This document shows positions 25,401-34,551 of a DNA stretch of 50,116 nt, one piece after another (position 1 is the first letter of the stretch; the number at the start of each line of letters is the position of its first letter). The stretch covers positions 1 through 50,116 of IMG/VR virus record IMGVR_UViG_3300021136_000014. One strand, given 5' to 3'. Made by a program: the position numbers and the translations under genes. The stretch comes from a virus. The notes under the pieces were generated by a model. That model did not search any database. It was not told where the DNA came from and saw nothing but the letters and a program-made list of their open reading frames with translations.

Positions 25401-26658
25401 ATTAGAAACAATACTAGTTCATCTTCCATCGTATCGCGATCCAGAGTTAATTCCAACTATAGAAGATGCATTAATAAAAGCAAAATATCCAGAAAGAATA
25501 CATTTTGGAATATGTAGACAATATCATCCTGAAGATGGATTTGATGACACATCAAGATTCGAAGACGACGAAAGATTTCACATTATGGAAGTTTTGTATA
25601 CAGAAGCCAAAGGTTTACCATGGGCAAGGGCTCAAATAAATGAAAATTTATTAACAGACCAAGATTATATTTTACAGTTAGATTCTCATCACAGATTTGC
25701 AGAAGATTGGGATGAAACCTTAATCGATATGCATAATTCATTAGAAGCTGATGGATACAAACCAATTCTAGCGGCTTATTTACCTTTGTACACTCCATTT
25801 GACGATCCTGATGGACGCGCCACAGTACCCTGGCAGCAACAATTCGCATGCTTCTACCCACATGGTACAATATTCATTAGACCAGCTTTATTAGAAGGTT
25901 GGGAAACTATGACAAAGCCACCTATGAGTAGATTTTTATCAGGTCACTTCTGTTTTGCAAGATCAGAATGGGCAAGAGAAATAAAACACGACCCTGACAT
26001 TTATTTTAGTGGAGAAGAGATTAATTTAACTGTTAGATCTTATACTCATGGATACGACTTTTTTCATCCTCATAAAATGATAATTTGGCACTCAACTATG
26101 AGAGAAGAAAGATCAGGTATTTTAAAATGGGATGATGACTCAAAAAATAATATAGATTTTAATAGAAAGCAGGACTATGCAAGAAAAAAAATTAGATGTT
26201 TATTTAGAGTCGAAGAAGACCCAGAAATTGATTTGACTGGTTATGATCTTGGAACTGTAAGAACTTTACGAGATTATGAAAAATACGCAGGCGTTAATTT
26301 TAAAACTAGAGCAGTTCAAAAATACACAGTGGATAATAAGTACCCACCCAATCCATTAATAGAAAATGATGAATTATGGGAACAATCATTTATGGAATCT
26401 TTCTATCATTTAATTAATATAGATAAAAGTCTATTTGCAAGAAACGATTATAAATTTGTTTTAGTTGCATTTGATGATGAAAATGGAAATTCTTTAAAAA
26501 ATACATTTATAGATGATGGAAGACTAAATTATTTTAATCAAGGAAATAATATTCATTACGAAGAATTTTTTTTAACACACAAAACTCCGTCTAAAGTTGT
26601 TTATTGGGCTTATAATGAAGAAGCGGGTTGGTGTGAAAGAGTAGAATACAAAATATGA
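25393..26658 (+). CDS. Second GlcNAc-transferase-like glycosyltransferase
   Basis: A tandem paralogue of the preceding enzyme, 421 residues. It conserves VHLPSYRDPELIPTIEDALI, the metal site QLDSHHRF, the SRFLSGHF segment, SGEEINLTVRSYTHGYDFFH and PHKMIIWHSTMRE, followed by RTLRDYEKYAGVNFKTRAVQ, which matches RTLEDYEKYAGLKFKTRQIH in the first copy. The C-terminal 90 residues are also shared in outline (FVLVAFDDENGNSL). The two copies probably arose by duplication and now transfer different sugars or act on different acceptors. It ends with a 4-base ATGA overlap with the next gene. Confidence 0.85.
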   Translation: MNKLETILVHLPSYRDPELIPTIEDALIKAKYPERIHFGICRQYHPEDGFDDTSRFEDDERFHIMEVLYTEAKGLPWARAQINENLLTDQDYILQLDSHHRFAEDWDETLIDMHNSLEADGYKPILAAYLPLYTPFDDPDGRATVPWQQQFACFYPHGTIFIRPALLEGWETMTKPPMSRFLSGHFCFARSEWAREIKHDPDIYFSGEEINLTVRSYTHGYDFFHPHKMIIWHSTMREERSGILKWDDDSKNNIDFNRKQDYARKKIRCLFRVEEDPEIDLTGYDLGTVRTLRDYEKYAGVNFKTRAVQKYTVDNKYPPNPLIENDELWEQSFMESFYHLINIDKSLFARNDYKFVLVAFDDENGNSLKNTFIDDGRLNYFNQGNNIHYEEFFLTHKTPSKVVYWAYNEEAGWCERVEYKI

Positions 26659-27575
26659 TAAAAATATACATTTTAGAAACTCAATATCAATATTGGGGTT
26701 GGCATGATGTTTTATTAGAATTAGCATTATCAATAAAAGATAAATATAACGCAAAAATAGTACATCAAAAAGGTGGCCATTTAAAATTATCCAATTTTGA
26801 AAATTATATGATGCCGGATTCTGAAATGTTAATTCATAATGAAGATGATGATATATTATATGGAATTCATTGGGGAGAAAATAAAACTAAGTTTTTTGAT
26901 ATTTTTGAAAAAAGAAATAATGAAAAAGATATTTTATTAGTAACTCAATTTTATAATATTTTTCATAAAGCATTTGATAGATCGCAGTATAAATTTAAAA
27001 TAAAAAATACCCCATACTATACGTTTACTCCATGGACTAATCATGAACATTATTACAATAAAAGAAGATTATTAGAATATAAAAATTATGATTCTTTAAT
27101 TGATCAACTATTTTGTTTATTCACTACATATAGAGAAATAGGTGTACAACTCAGAGAAACCGGATTAGTAAGTAAATCACCAGGACTAATGAATATTGAT
27201 GATTATTTAAAATTAGCAATTACATATAAAATGGGATTAGCATTACCTGGAGTAGGAGAAGTTAATTTTAGAGAAATTGAATATATGGCAATTGGTCTTC
27301 CTATGTTAAGAATGGAATATATGACACAATTAAATCCTCCTCTTATACCCAATTATCATTATGTTGCAGTGGATAGATCAAATTTTCCATGGGACATGTA
27401 TGCTGATAGGAACGGTGGAGAAAAATATGTAGAAGCATATTTTAAAAGATATAATGAAGTAAAAAATGACAAAAAATTTTTATCTTTCATATCAAAAAAT
27501 GCTAGAGAATATTACAAAAATTATTGTAGTCCTGAAAATAGAATTTTACACTTATTAAAAATTTTAGAATTATAA
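26655..27575 (+). CDS. Probable GT-B or exostosin-like glycosyltransferase
   Basis: The 306-residue protein looks like a single-nucleotide-sugar GT-B enzyme. The C-terminal portion, GLALPGVGEVNFREIEYMAI GLPMLRMEY (about 196-224), resembles the donor-binding E-x7-E region of exostosin-like and family 1 glycosyltransferases. The N-terminus opens IYILETQYQYWGWHDVLLEL. It shares weak layout with the next gene. Its start overlaps the previous stop as ATGA. Sugar and acceptor cannot be told from sequence. Confidence 0.65.
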   Translation: MIKIYILETQYQYWGWHDVLLELALSIKDKYNAKIVHQKGGHLKLSNFENYMMPDSEMLIHNEDDDILYGIHWGENKTKFFDIFEKRNNEKDILLVTQFYNIFHKAFDRSQYKFKIKNTPYYTFTPWTNHEHYYNKRRLLEYKNYDSLIDQLFCLFTTYREIGVQLRETGLVSKSPGLMNIDDYLKLAITYKMGLALPGVGEVNFREIEYMAIGLPMLRMEYMTQLNPPLIPNYHYVAVDRSNFPWDMYADRNGGEKYVEAYFKRYNEVKNDKKFLSFISKNAREYYKNYCSPENRILHLLKILEL

Positions 27576-27577
27576 AA

Positions 27578-28522
27578 ATGAATTTAATTTTTTATTTTGA
27601 TGAAAATGGAGCAGGAAATCCATATTTTAAATACATATATAATTCTATATTTGATAGATTTAGATTAGAATATCCTGAATATGTAATAAAACATCAACAA
27701 CCAGATTATGTAAATTTAGGTAATTGTCCAGGTTGCCCAGGAGGTATATCTCATTTACAAATAATAAATGAAGAAAATAATAAAACTATTTTAATGTCTT
27801 TTTGGGATCGAGGAATGGATATTTTTTTAAATGGTCTTGGATGGGAAAAATATAATATAGTACAATATATCGGTGGACTTGGAATAAATTTAACTTCTGA
27901 GCAAATAAAAGAAAAATATGGAATTAATCATATAAAATTTCAATATCCTTTAGGCGTAAGAGATAGTTATGAATTTATAGATAATTTAAGAGAGCCATAT
28001 GATCCTGAAAAAAAGATAAGAAAAGCTATATTCATTGGTGCAATATATGCAACAAGAACTGAATTTAATTCTTTTATGAAAAATCATCCTTTAATAGAGA
28101 TTATAGGAAATGATCAAGGATATCATGGAAAATCTTATTTTGAAAAAATGAATCAATATAGAATGGCTATATCTTTTAATGGTAATGGAGAATTATGTTT
28201 AAGAGATTTAGAAATTATGGGTTTAAATCTACCACTAGTTAGAGCAGAATTAAATACTCAATTATATAATAAATTAAATCCAGACTATCATTATTTTAAA
28301 ACAACTGAACCTTGTCCTGATGCACATTTTACATATAGACATATGGATCCAAAATATGTTGCAGATAAATTTATACAAGTAGTAGAAGAAAATATAGATA
28401 ATTATTCGAAACTAAAAGAAATTGCAGATAGTGGATTTAATTATTTTGATTCATATTCTAGGCCTGATTATATAATAGACTTATTTTTTAAATTAATTAA
28501 TATTAATGAGCTCAACTCTTAA
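27578..28522 (+). CDS. Glycosyltransferase-like protein (GT-B layout)
   Basis: This 314-residue protein begins MNLIFYFDENGAGNPYFKYI. It contains a cysteine pair motif NLGNCPGCPGG (about 48-58) and a C-terminal donor-site-like block MAISFNGNGELCLRDLEIMG LNLPLVRAELNTQL (about 197-230) with the same order as the preceding gene. It is probably a related glycosyltransferase; the CPGCPGG motif is unusual. Translation continues into the next gene through a 17-base overlap. Confidence 0.6.
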   Translation: MNLIFYFDENGAGNPYFKYIYNSIFDRFRLEYPEYVIKHQQPDYVNLGNCPGCPGGISHLQIINEENNKTILMSFWDRGMDIFLNGLGWEKYNIVQYIGGLGINLTSEQIKEKYGINHIKFQYPLGVRDSYEFIDNLREPYDPEKKIRKAIFIGAIYATRTEFNSFMKNHPLIEIIGNDQGYHGKSYFEKMNQYRMAISFNGNGELCLRDLEIMGLNLPLVRAELNTQLYNKLNPDYHYFKTTEPCPDAHFTYRHMDPKYVADKFIQVVEENIDNYSKLKEIADSGFNYFDSYSRPDYIIDLFFKLININELNS

Positions 28523-29384
28523 AGAAAAAATTGCCATATGTTATACTTGCGCTGGAGAATCTTATAGAGAAAGTGCATATAAAAGAATAAAAGAAAACTA
28601 TTTCGATGATGACAATTTATATTATTTTATCATCACAGATGATAAAGACTATTTTTCTTCATTAAAAAGACAAAATCTTATAGTTCAAGAATTATCAGAA
28701 TTTTATCCATATTTTCCTGTATTAGAAAAAAATGAATATTTTTTGGAGTCATCAAATAAAAGTGATTATGCAAAAAAATTTGTAGATAGTAATTATTTAT
28801 TTCCTTTTTCTACTTATAGATTTAATATATTTCAAGCTCTTCAATATAAAATAAAAAATGTCTCAATTATGTGTACTGATACTTATTTAGATATAGAAAG
28901 AGTTATAAATGGAAATTTTTTAGATAGTAAAGGATATTTTTATAATGCAGTATCAGAATGGGATGATGAAATTTCTAATAGAAATATGAATTGTATAGTT
29001 GAAATACTAAAAGAAAAATTTAATTTATCTGTTGATAATACTTTAAGAGTTTTAGACGCAGCTGGTAGATTTTATATTGCTAATACCTTAGATGATCTTA
29101 ATAAATTTTTTACAGTTTGGAATACTGTAATTGAAACTTTATATGAAAATGGAAAAATAGATTTATTTAGAGGTCACTATGTTATTAATGATGAATACAT
29201 TTTAGCTCCAATTTATAATGCTTTAAATTTATCTAAAAGAGATGTGCATTGCACTAGTAGAATGTTTGAAGTAAGACATAATGCATTATATGAGAGATTT
29301 TGGAGATTTGGTGGTGATGGAACTATGAAAGAGCACACTGATTATGATGAGTTTTTAAAAATAAATAATTTAACTAATGGCTAA
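28506..29384 (+). CDS. Unassigned glycan-island protein, GT-A-like
   Basis: The 292-residue protein opens KIAICYTCAGESYRESAYKR and YYFIITDDKDYF, followed by SIMCTDTYLDIERV (about 119-132), whose DTYLD could be a metal-binding DxD-like site. It resembles in outline the protein at 31052 (LMCDNDSDIRYD; TEGPFRFYNFESTWHLNRYF against DAAGRFYIANTLDDLNKFF), so the two appear distant paralogues. A nucleotide-sugar glycosyltransferase of GT-A fold is the best guess. It overlaps its upstream neighbour by 17 bases and its downstream neighbour by 8, in keeping with a tightly packed operon. Confidence 0.55.
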   Translation: MSSTLKEKIAICYTCAGESYRESAYKRIKENYFDDDNLYYFIITDDKDYFSSLKRQNLIVQELSEFYPYFPVLEKNEYFLESSNKSDYAKKFVDSNYLFPFSTYRFNIFQALQYKIKNVSIMCTDTYLDIERVINGNFLDSKGYFYNAVSEWDDEISNRNMNCIVEILKEKFNLSVDNTLRVLDAAGRFYIANTLDDLNKFFTVWNTVIETLYENGKIDLFRGHYVINDEYILAPIYNALNLSKRDVHCTSRMFEVRHNALYERFWRFGGDGTMKEHTDYDEFLKINNLTNG

Positions 29385-31059
29385 TATAAGTTATCATGGA
29401 TCCCATAATGGGGGATTAGTTTTAGAAGAAAATGGTGAAATTTTATGTGTTATAGAATTTGAAAGATTCTTAAACTATAAAAATGTAGGAATGGCGCAAT
29501 ATAAAACGCCTAAATACATTATGATATGTTTAGAAGAAATTTTAAAGTGGATAGAAAAAGAATACGGTATTACAGAATTTGAAAATTGTTATTGGTCATC
29601 TACTGATTTCGTCGGAGAAGATTTTGATAGAAGTTATAAATTTTTTAAATCGGAATTATTAATTAATGCAAAAAACTATATACATGGAGATCATCATGAA
29701 TCTCATGCAGCAGGAGTATTTTATCAATCACCATATAAAGAAGCTATAATATTTTCTTTTGATGGTGGTGGTGATGATGGAGAATTTAATATCTATCATG
29801 GAATAAGAGGTCAAGAATTAACTAGATTGGCTCAATTATTAAATCCAACATATAATAGACCTCATTTATATTATAATTTAGGTTTTGCTTATATGATATT
29901 TGGTCAATATTTAAAAGATATTACTTTTGATGGATTAGCTGATGGAAATTTAGTGTGGCCTGGAAAAATAATGGGATTAGTTTCTTATGGTAACTGGAGA
30001 GAAGAGTGGTTAGATGCTTTTATTACATTTTTTAAAGACGATCCAGATGGGCATGAAAATGATTATGTACAAAAAATAAATACACTAGGAGAAAAGATAG
30101 GCGTTATATTCGATATTAACTCTAGATTAGAAGGACAAATTGCTTATGATGTAGCGGCAACAGCTCAAAGAGCTTTTGAAGAATGTTTTATAGAAGTGGC
30201 TAAGCCTTATTTTGAAAAATATCCTAATTTACCTATTTGTATAACTGGTGGATGTGCATTAAATATTTTATTAAATACTAGAATAAAACAAGAATTTAAT
30301 AAAGAAGTTTTCGTTGGACCAAATCCAAATGATTGTGGAATAGCTTTAGGTCTTCTATTAAAACAATTGAAACCAGAAAAACAAGTTGATATTACATATA
30401 AAGGAATTCCTATATTAGACAAAAATATTTTAGCTCAAACACTTTTAGAATATCCAAATGTTAGAAAATTAATGATTAAAGATGGATATTATCATCCATA
30501 TGAACAATGGGATCCAAATGTAATAATCGATGATTTAATTAGTGGAAAAATAATAGGATTAGTTCAAGGAAGATCTGAACATGGTCCAAGAGCTTTAGGC
30601 AATAGAAGTATAATATGTAATCCATCATTTCCAGAAATGAAAGATATATTAAATGTAAAAGTAAAAAATAGAGAGTGGTATAGACCATTTGCTCCAGTAG
30701 TTAGATTAGAAGATGTTTCTGAGTATTTTGATTTTGAAGGTGAATCTAGATGGATGAGCTTTTGTCCTACTGTAAAAAAAGAGTGGAGAGATAAACTAAC
30801 TGCAATCACTCACATAGATGGAACTGCTAGAGTTCAAACTGTTACCGAAGAACAAAATAAATTTTTATATGATTTAATAGGTAAATTTAAAAAAGCTACT
30901 GGAATTGGAGTGCTACTAAATACATCATTTAATGTTAATGGAAAACCTATTTTATCTACATATAAAGATGCTTTTGAAATATACAACAAAACTCAATTAG
31001 ATTGTTTATTATTGGATGATTATTATATAAGAAAAGAAAATTTTAATAAAAATGAATAA
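29377..31059 (+). CDS. Carbamoyltransferase (NodU/TobZ family)
   Basis: The 560-residue enzyme would transfer a carbamoyl group from carbamoyl phosphate, through carbamoyl-AMP, to a sugar hydroxyl. The N-terminal Kae1-like domain shows GDHHESHAAGVFYQSPY (about 106-122), SFDGGGDDGEF and ITGGCALNILLNTRI (about 289-303). The C-terminal domain has QGRSEHGPRALGNRSI (about 396-411), EWYRPFAPVV, and GVLLNTSFNVNGKPI near the end. All active-site blocks appear intact and the length is normal. It lies between GT-A-like genes, so it probably carbamoylates the glycan they build. Overlaps of 8 bases on both sides imply one transcript. Confidence 0.9.
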   Translation: MANISYHGSHNGGLVLEENGEILCVIEFERFLNYKNVGMAQYKTPKYIMICLEEILKWIEKEYGITEFENCYWSSTDFVGEDFDRSYKFFKSELLINAKNYIHGDHHESHAAGVFYQSPYKEAIIFSFDGGGDDGEFNIYHGIRGQELTRLAQLLNPTYNRPHLYYNLGFAYMIFGQYLKDITFDGLADGNLVWPGKIMGLVSYGNWREEWLDAFITFFKDDPDGHENDYVQKINTLGEKIGVIFDINSRLEGQIAYDVAATAQRAFEECFIEVAKPYFEKYPNLPICITGGCALNILLNTRIKQEFNKEVFVGPNPNDCGIALGLLLKQLKPEKQVDITYKGIPILDKNILAQTLLEYPNVRKLMIKDGYYHPYEQWDPNVIIDDLISGKIIGLVQGRSEHGPRALGNRSIICNPSFPEMKDILNVKVKNREWYRPFAPVVRLEDVSEYFDFEGESRWMSFCPTVKKEWRDKLTAITHIDGTARVQTVTEEQNKFLYDLIGKFKKATGIGVLLNTSFNVNGKPILSTYKDAFEIYNKTQLDCLLLDDYYIRKENFNKNE

Positions 31060-32074
31060 GCCAATAGTAGCCACTTGGGGAACTGGCCCCACATACAGAG
31101 ATAGAATAAAACATAATATTCAAAAAGCTATAAATACTGGGTATGATAATATTATGGATTATGTTGTTCTCACAGATAAACCAGATGATTTTTATGAATT
31201 TCAAGATAAGACAAAAAAAATCGTAGAAATAATAAACATTCATGATGCAAGAAAAGATTATGAATGGTCTAAAGAATTAGAATTTATACCTACCGCATTA
31301 GATCAAGAAAATTATGGTAAACAATACATGGAAGCAAGACACAATGGAAAATTGTTTTCTTATTCTTTAAATAGATTTTCTTTGCCTACGATATCTAGAT
31401 TAGGATACACTAAATTTTTAATGTGTGACAATGATTCTGATATAAGATATGATAGAATTACTAGTGGACAAAATACAGAAGAAGAATTTTGGGATCAATT
31501 TAATACTCCTATAAATTCAATGAAAGGATGCGATATAGAAAGTTGGGATGTTAGAACTTTAGATGTTAATGATATTGATGGATTTAGAAATAATTATCTA
31601 TATTCTAATTTAATAATTTCATCTATTCTTACTTATGAATTAGGAAAAAAATTTCCTGATTATCTTAATAAATCTATCTATGTTAAAGATATTATTCAAA
31701 CAGAAGGTCCTTTTAGATTTTATAATTTTGAAAGTACTTGGCATTTAAATAGATATTTCGAAATGTGGCAAGAAGTAATTAAAGTGTCACTATCTAATCA
31801 TTTTATACAAGGTATGCTTTGTGGTGGATCATACATGAGAATCGATAATATTCCAGTCGCAGTAGTAAATAGAATGATGGATATAACACCAATTAATTTT
31901 GAAAAACATTGGCACACTGTTAATATATACGCTCAAGATAGATATTTTATTCCAAGAGGAACTACAGCTGGAGATGGAAGAGCGTTATTTCCTGCAGAAA
32001 ATTTAGAAAAATTTCTTGAATTAAATAAAGACCATATAGACTATTTAAAATCAATGAGTCAGTGGTTAGATTAA
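31052..32074 (+). CDS. Unassigned glycan-island protein, probable GT-A glycosyltransferase
   Basis: The 340-residue protein begins VATWGTGPTYRDRIKHNIQK, and has YVVLTDKPDDFYEF and the metal-site-like FLMCDNDSDIRYDR (about 127-140), suggesting a GT-A nucleotide-sugar fold. The second half has GGSYMRIDNIPVAVVNRMMD. It is a distant paralogue of the protein at 28506. It overlaps the carbamoyltransferase by 8 bases and is followed after 9 bases by the three-domain fusion. Function is inferred from fold-like motifs and neighbourhood only. Confidence 0.55.
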   Translation: MNKPIVATWGTGPTYRDRIKHNIQKAINTGYDNIMDYVVLTDKPDDFYEFQDKTKKIVEIINIHDARKDYEWSKELEFIPTALDQENYGKQYMEARHNGKLFSYSLNRFSLPTISRLGYTKFLMCDNDSDIRYDRITSGQNTEEEFWDQFNTPINSMKGCDIESWDVRTLDVNDIDGFRNNYLYSNLIISSILTYELGKKFPDYLNKSIYVKDIIQTEGPFRFYNFESTWHLNRYFEMWQEVIKVSLSNHFIQGMLCGGSYMRIDNIPVAVVNRMMDITPINFEKHWHTVNIYAQDRYFIPRGTTAGDGRALFPAENLEKFLELNKDHIDYLKSMSQWLD

Positions 32075-32083
32075 AAAATTATT

Positions 32084-34414
32084 ATGAGTTTATTTGTTAA
32101 TGTAAGAAGATTTAAAAATAAGCAAGAAGATGCAACTATAATAAATAATGAACAATTAGATTATTTAGTAACATATGCTTTAGATGTTTTAGATAGAAAT
32201 ATAGAAGGTGATTTTGTTGAATTAGGTTGTTATGTAGGTGAGTCTTCAAAATTTTTAAGAAAGGCATTAGTAGAAACCAAATCAGAAAAGGATTTATATG
32301 TATATGATTCTTTTGAAGGATTACCCCCAGTGTCTATTTATGAAGAAAGCACTGGTTGGAAAGAAGGCGGATTAAAAACTACTGATGAAGTATTAGTAGC
32401 AAATTTTAGACAAAATGGATTAAAACCTCCTATAATAACTAAAGGATGGTTTAAAGATATTCCAGAATATAAATTACCAGAAAAAATTTCATTTGCATTT
32501 TTAGATGGAGATTTTTATGATTCTATATACGATAGTTTAAATAAAATCTATGATAAAGTTTCTGATGGTGGTTATATATGTTTTCACGACTATGATAGAA
32601 ATGATTTACCTGGAGTTAGAGCCGCAATAGAAGATTTTTTTGACGAAAGAGGAGAATCTTTTACTATAATAAAAGCATGTGATCAATTTGCAATAATTGA
32701 AAAAAATAATAAAGTTAAACGATTGAGTATAACAAGAGAAAAATTAACTTTAGTAACTGGCCTATGGAATATAGGAAAATCTGGAAGATCTTTTGATCAC
32801 TATTTAGAGTGTTTTTCAAAACTTTTAGAAGTAGATCAAAATATGTTACTTTTTATTCCTAAAGAATTAGAAGGATTTGTTTGGGAAAGAAGAAATTCGC
32901 ATAATACGTATGTAATATTATTTGAATTATCAGATCTTAAAAATTTATTTAGTCCTTTTTGGGATGATGTACAAAGATTAAGAATTGATGAAAAATGGTA
33001 TGGACAAGCTGGATGGATTCCAAATTCTCCTCAAGGTTCTTTAGAGTGGTATAATCCTATTGTTATGTCTAAATTATCTTTATTACATGATGCAACAATA
33101 CATAATCCATTTAATACGGAAAATTTAGTTTGGATTGATGCGGGTATTTCTAATACTATTAATTATAATTTATTAATAGATACTAATTTTTTCGATAAGC
33201 TTAATGATTATTTAAAACCTTTCTTATTTGTATCTTATCCATATCCGTATTATGGTAAAGGCGTAGGAGAAGTACATGGATTTGAATGGGAAAATATGAA
33301 TCAATTAGCAGGTCAAACTGTAGAATGGATTTGTAGAGGTGGATTATTTGGAGGTACAATAAATTCCATTAAAGAAATGAATGGACATTATTGGCATTTA
33401 ATGAAAAATACATTAGCTCAAAATTTAATGGGCACAGAAGAAAGTTTATTTTCTATTTTAGCTAGTAAATTTCCAAATATTTGTAGACAATCGAGAATTA
33501 ATATCAATGGACACATTCAAGAATTTGTATCTAAAGTATTAGATGGAACTGCAGAATTAGAACGCATCCCAGAAGGATTAAAAAATTCATACATTGATAC
33601 GTCTAATTTAAAACTATCAGTGTATATGCTAACATTTAATTTTCCTCATCAAGTAGAACACACTATTCAAACATGGTTAAAGCATAATAATTGGTTAACT
33701 AATACAAGAAATATTTTAATTGATAATTCAACTAATGAAGAGGCAAGAATAAAAAATAAAGAAATTTGTGATAAATATAATTTTGAGCATATTATCACAA
33801 ATGAAAATACAGGAATAAATGGAGGTAGATTAAGAGCAGCAAAACATTTTCAAGAATCAGATAGTGATTATTATTTATTCTTAGAAGATGATATGGGAAT
33901 TCATGAACCTATAGATGGATTTTGTAGAAATGGATTTAGAACATATATTCCAAATTTATATGATAAAGTATTAAAGATTCTTCATGGATCAGATATTGAT
34001 TTTTTAAAATTATCATACACAGAGGTTTATATGGATAATAATATTCAAGTATCTTGGTATAATGTTCCTCAAAACGTAAGATCAGAATTTTGGCCTGATT
34101 ATGATAAATTACCTATTACTGGATTAGATTCAAATTCTCCAAGAACTAAATTTGATAAAATAGAAGTGGTAGATGGTCTTAGTTATATAACAGGAGAAAT
34201 ATATTATGCTAATTGGCCAACTGTTACTGGTAAAAAGGGAAATCAAAAAATGTTCTTAGATATTGAATGGGCTCATCCTTATGAACAAACTTGGATGAGT
34301 TATATGTTTCAAGAAACTAAAAAAGGCAACATTAAACCAGCTGTATTATTAGCTAGCCCAATAAATCATAACAGAATAGCTCACTATTCCCCAGAAGATA
34401 GAAGAGAAAATTAG
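32084..34414 (+). CDS. Three-domain fusion: TylF-like methyltransferase, HtrL/YibB-like, GT2-like
   Basis: The 776-residue protein joins three modules. Residues 1-210 are a TylF/MycF-type SAM-dependent O-methyltransferase: DFVELGCYVGESSKFLRKAL (binding loop), YDSFEGLP, AFLDGDFYDS, and DGGYICFHDYD. Residues about 213-490 resemble HtrL/YibB (WlaTC) proteins of glycan loci: LTLVTGLWNIGKSGRSFDHY, NPIVMSKLSLLHDA, and LVWIDAGIS. Residues about 508-776 resemble a GT2 transferase: LSVYMLTFNFPHQVEHTIQT, NENTGINGGRLRAA, and YLFLEDDMG with a DD metal site. The parts are normally separate, so this could methylate and extend the same sugar chain. It closes the island; 41 bases follow before the next gene. 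Confidence 0.78.
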   Translation: MSLFVNVRRFKNKQEDATIINNEQLDYLVTYALDVLDRNIEGDFVELGCYVGESSKFLRKALVETKSEKDLYVYDSFEGLPPVSIYEESTGWKEGGLKTTDEVLVANFRQNGLKPPIITKGWFKDIPEYKLPEKISFAFLDGDFYDSIYDSLNKIYDKVSDGGYICFHDYDRNDLPGVRAAIEDFFDERGESFTIIKACDQFAIIEKNNKVKRLSITREKLTLVTGLWNIGKSGRSFDHYLECFSKLLEVDQNMLLFIPKELEGFVWERRNSHNTYVILFELSDLKNLFSPFWDDVQRLRIDEKWYGQAGWIPNSPQGSLEWYNPIVMSKLSLLHDATIHNPFNTENLVWIDAGISNTINYNLLIDTNFFDKLNDYLKPFLFVSYPYPYYGKGVGEVHGFEWENMNQLAGQTVEWICRGGLFGGTINSIKEMNGHYWHLMKNTLAQNLMGTEESLFSILASKFPNICRQSRININGHIQEFVSKVLDGTAELERIPEGLKNSYIDTSNLKLSVYMLTFNFPHQVEHTIQTWLKHNNWLTNTRNILIDNSTNEEARIKNKEICDKYNFEHIITNENTGINGGRLRAAKHFQESDSDYYLFLEDDMGIHEPIDGFCRNGFRTYIPNLYDKVLKILHGSDIDFLKLSYTEVYMDNNIQVSWYNVPQNVRSEFWPDYDKLPITGLDSNSPRTKFDKIEVVDGLSYITGEIYYANWPTVTGKKGNQKMFLDIEWAHPYEQTWMSYMFQETKKGNIKPAVLLASPINHNRIAHYSPEDRREN

Positions 34415-34434
34415 TATTTTTAAATTTTTTAGAA

Positions 34435-34442
34435 TATTTATA
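34435..34442 (+). promoter_or_regulatory. Candidate late promoter box TATTTATA
   Basis: The box is 13 bases before the ATG of a 30-residue membrane peptide and separates the sugar island from the tail genes. Confidence 0.5.
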
Positions 34443-34455
34443 TATGTAATGGACT

Positions 34456-34548
34456 ATGAAGATTGTGTATTTTATAATATCTCTAATAATTTTAATTAGT
34501 CTTCCATTTCTAGCCAATGTATCTATAAAAAAACAAACTAAAAAATAG
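34456..34548 (+). CDS. Small single-span membrane peptide, 30 residues
   Basis: The frame encodes MKIVYFIISLIILISLPFLA then NVSIKKQTKK: one hydrophobic helix of about 18 residues followed by a basic tail. It has its own upstream box and ends 3 bases before the next gene. An inner-membrane orientation with the basic tail in the cytoplasm would obey the positive-inside rule. It could be a holin-like or superinfection peptide, or simply a short chance frame; there is no family match to decide. Confidence 0.45.
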   Translation: MKIVYFIISLIILISLPFLANVSIKKQTKK

Positions 34549-34551
34549 TCT

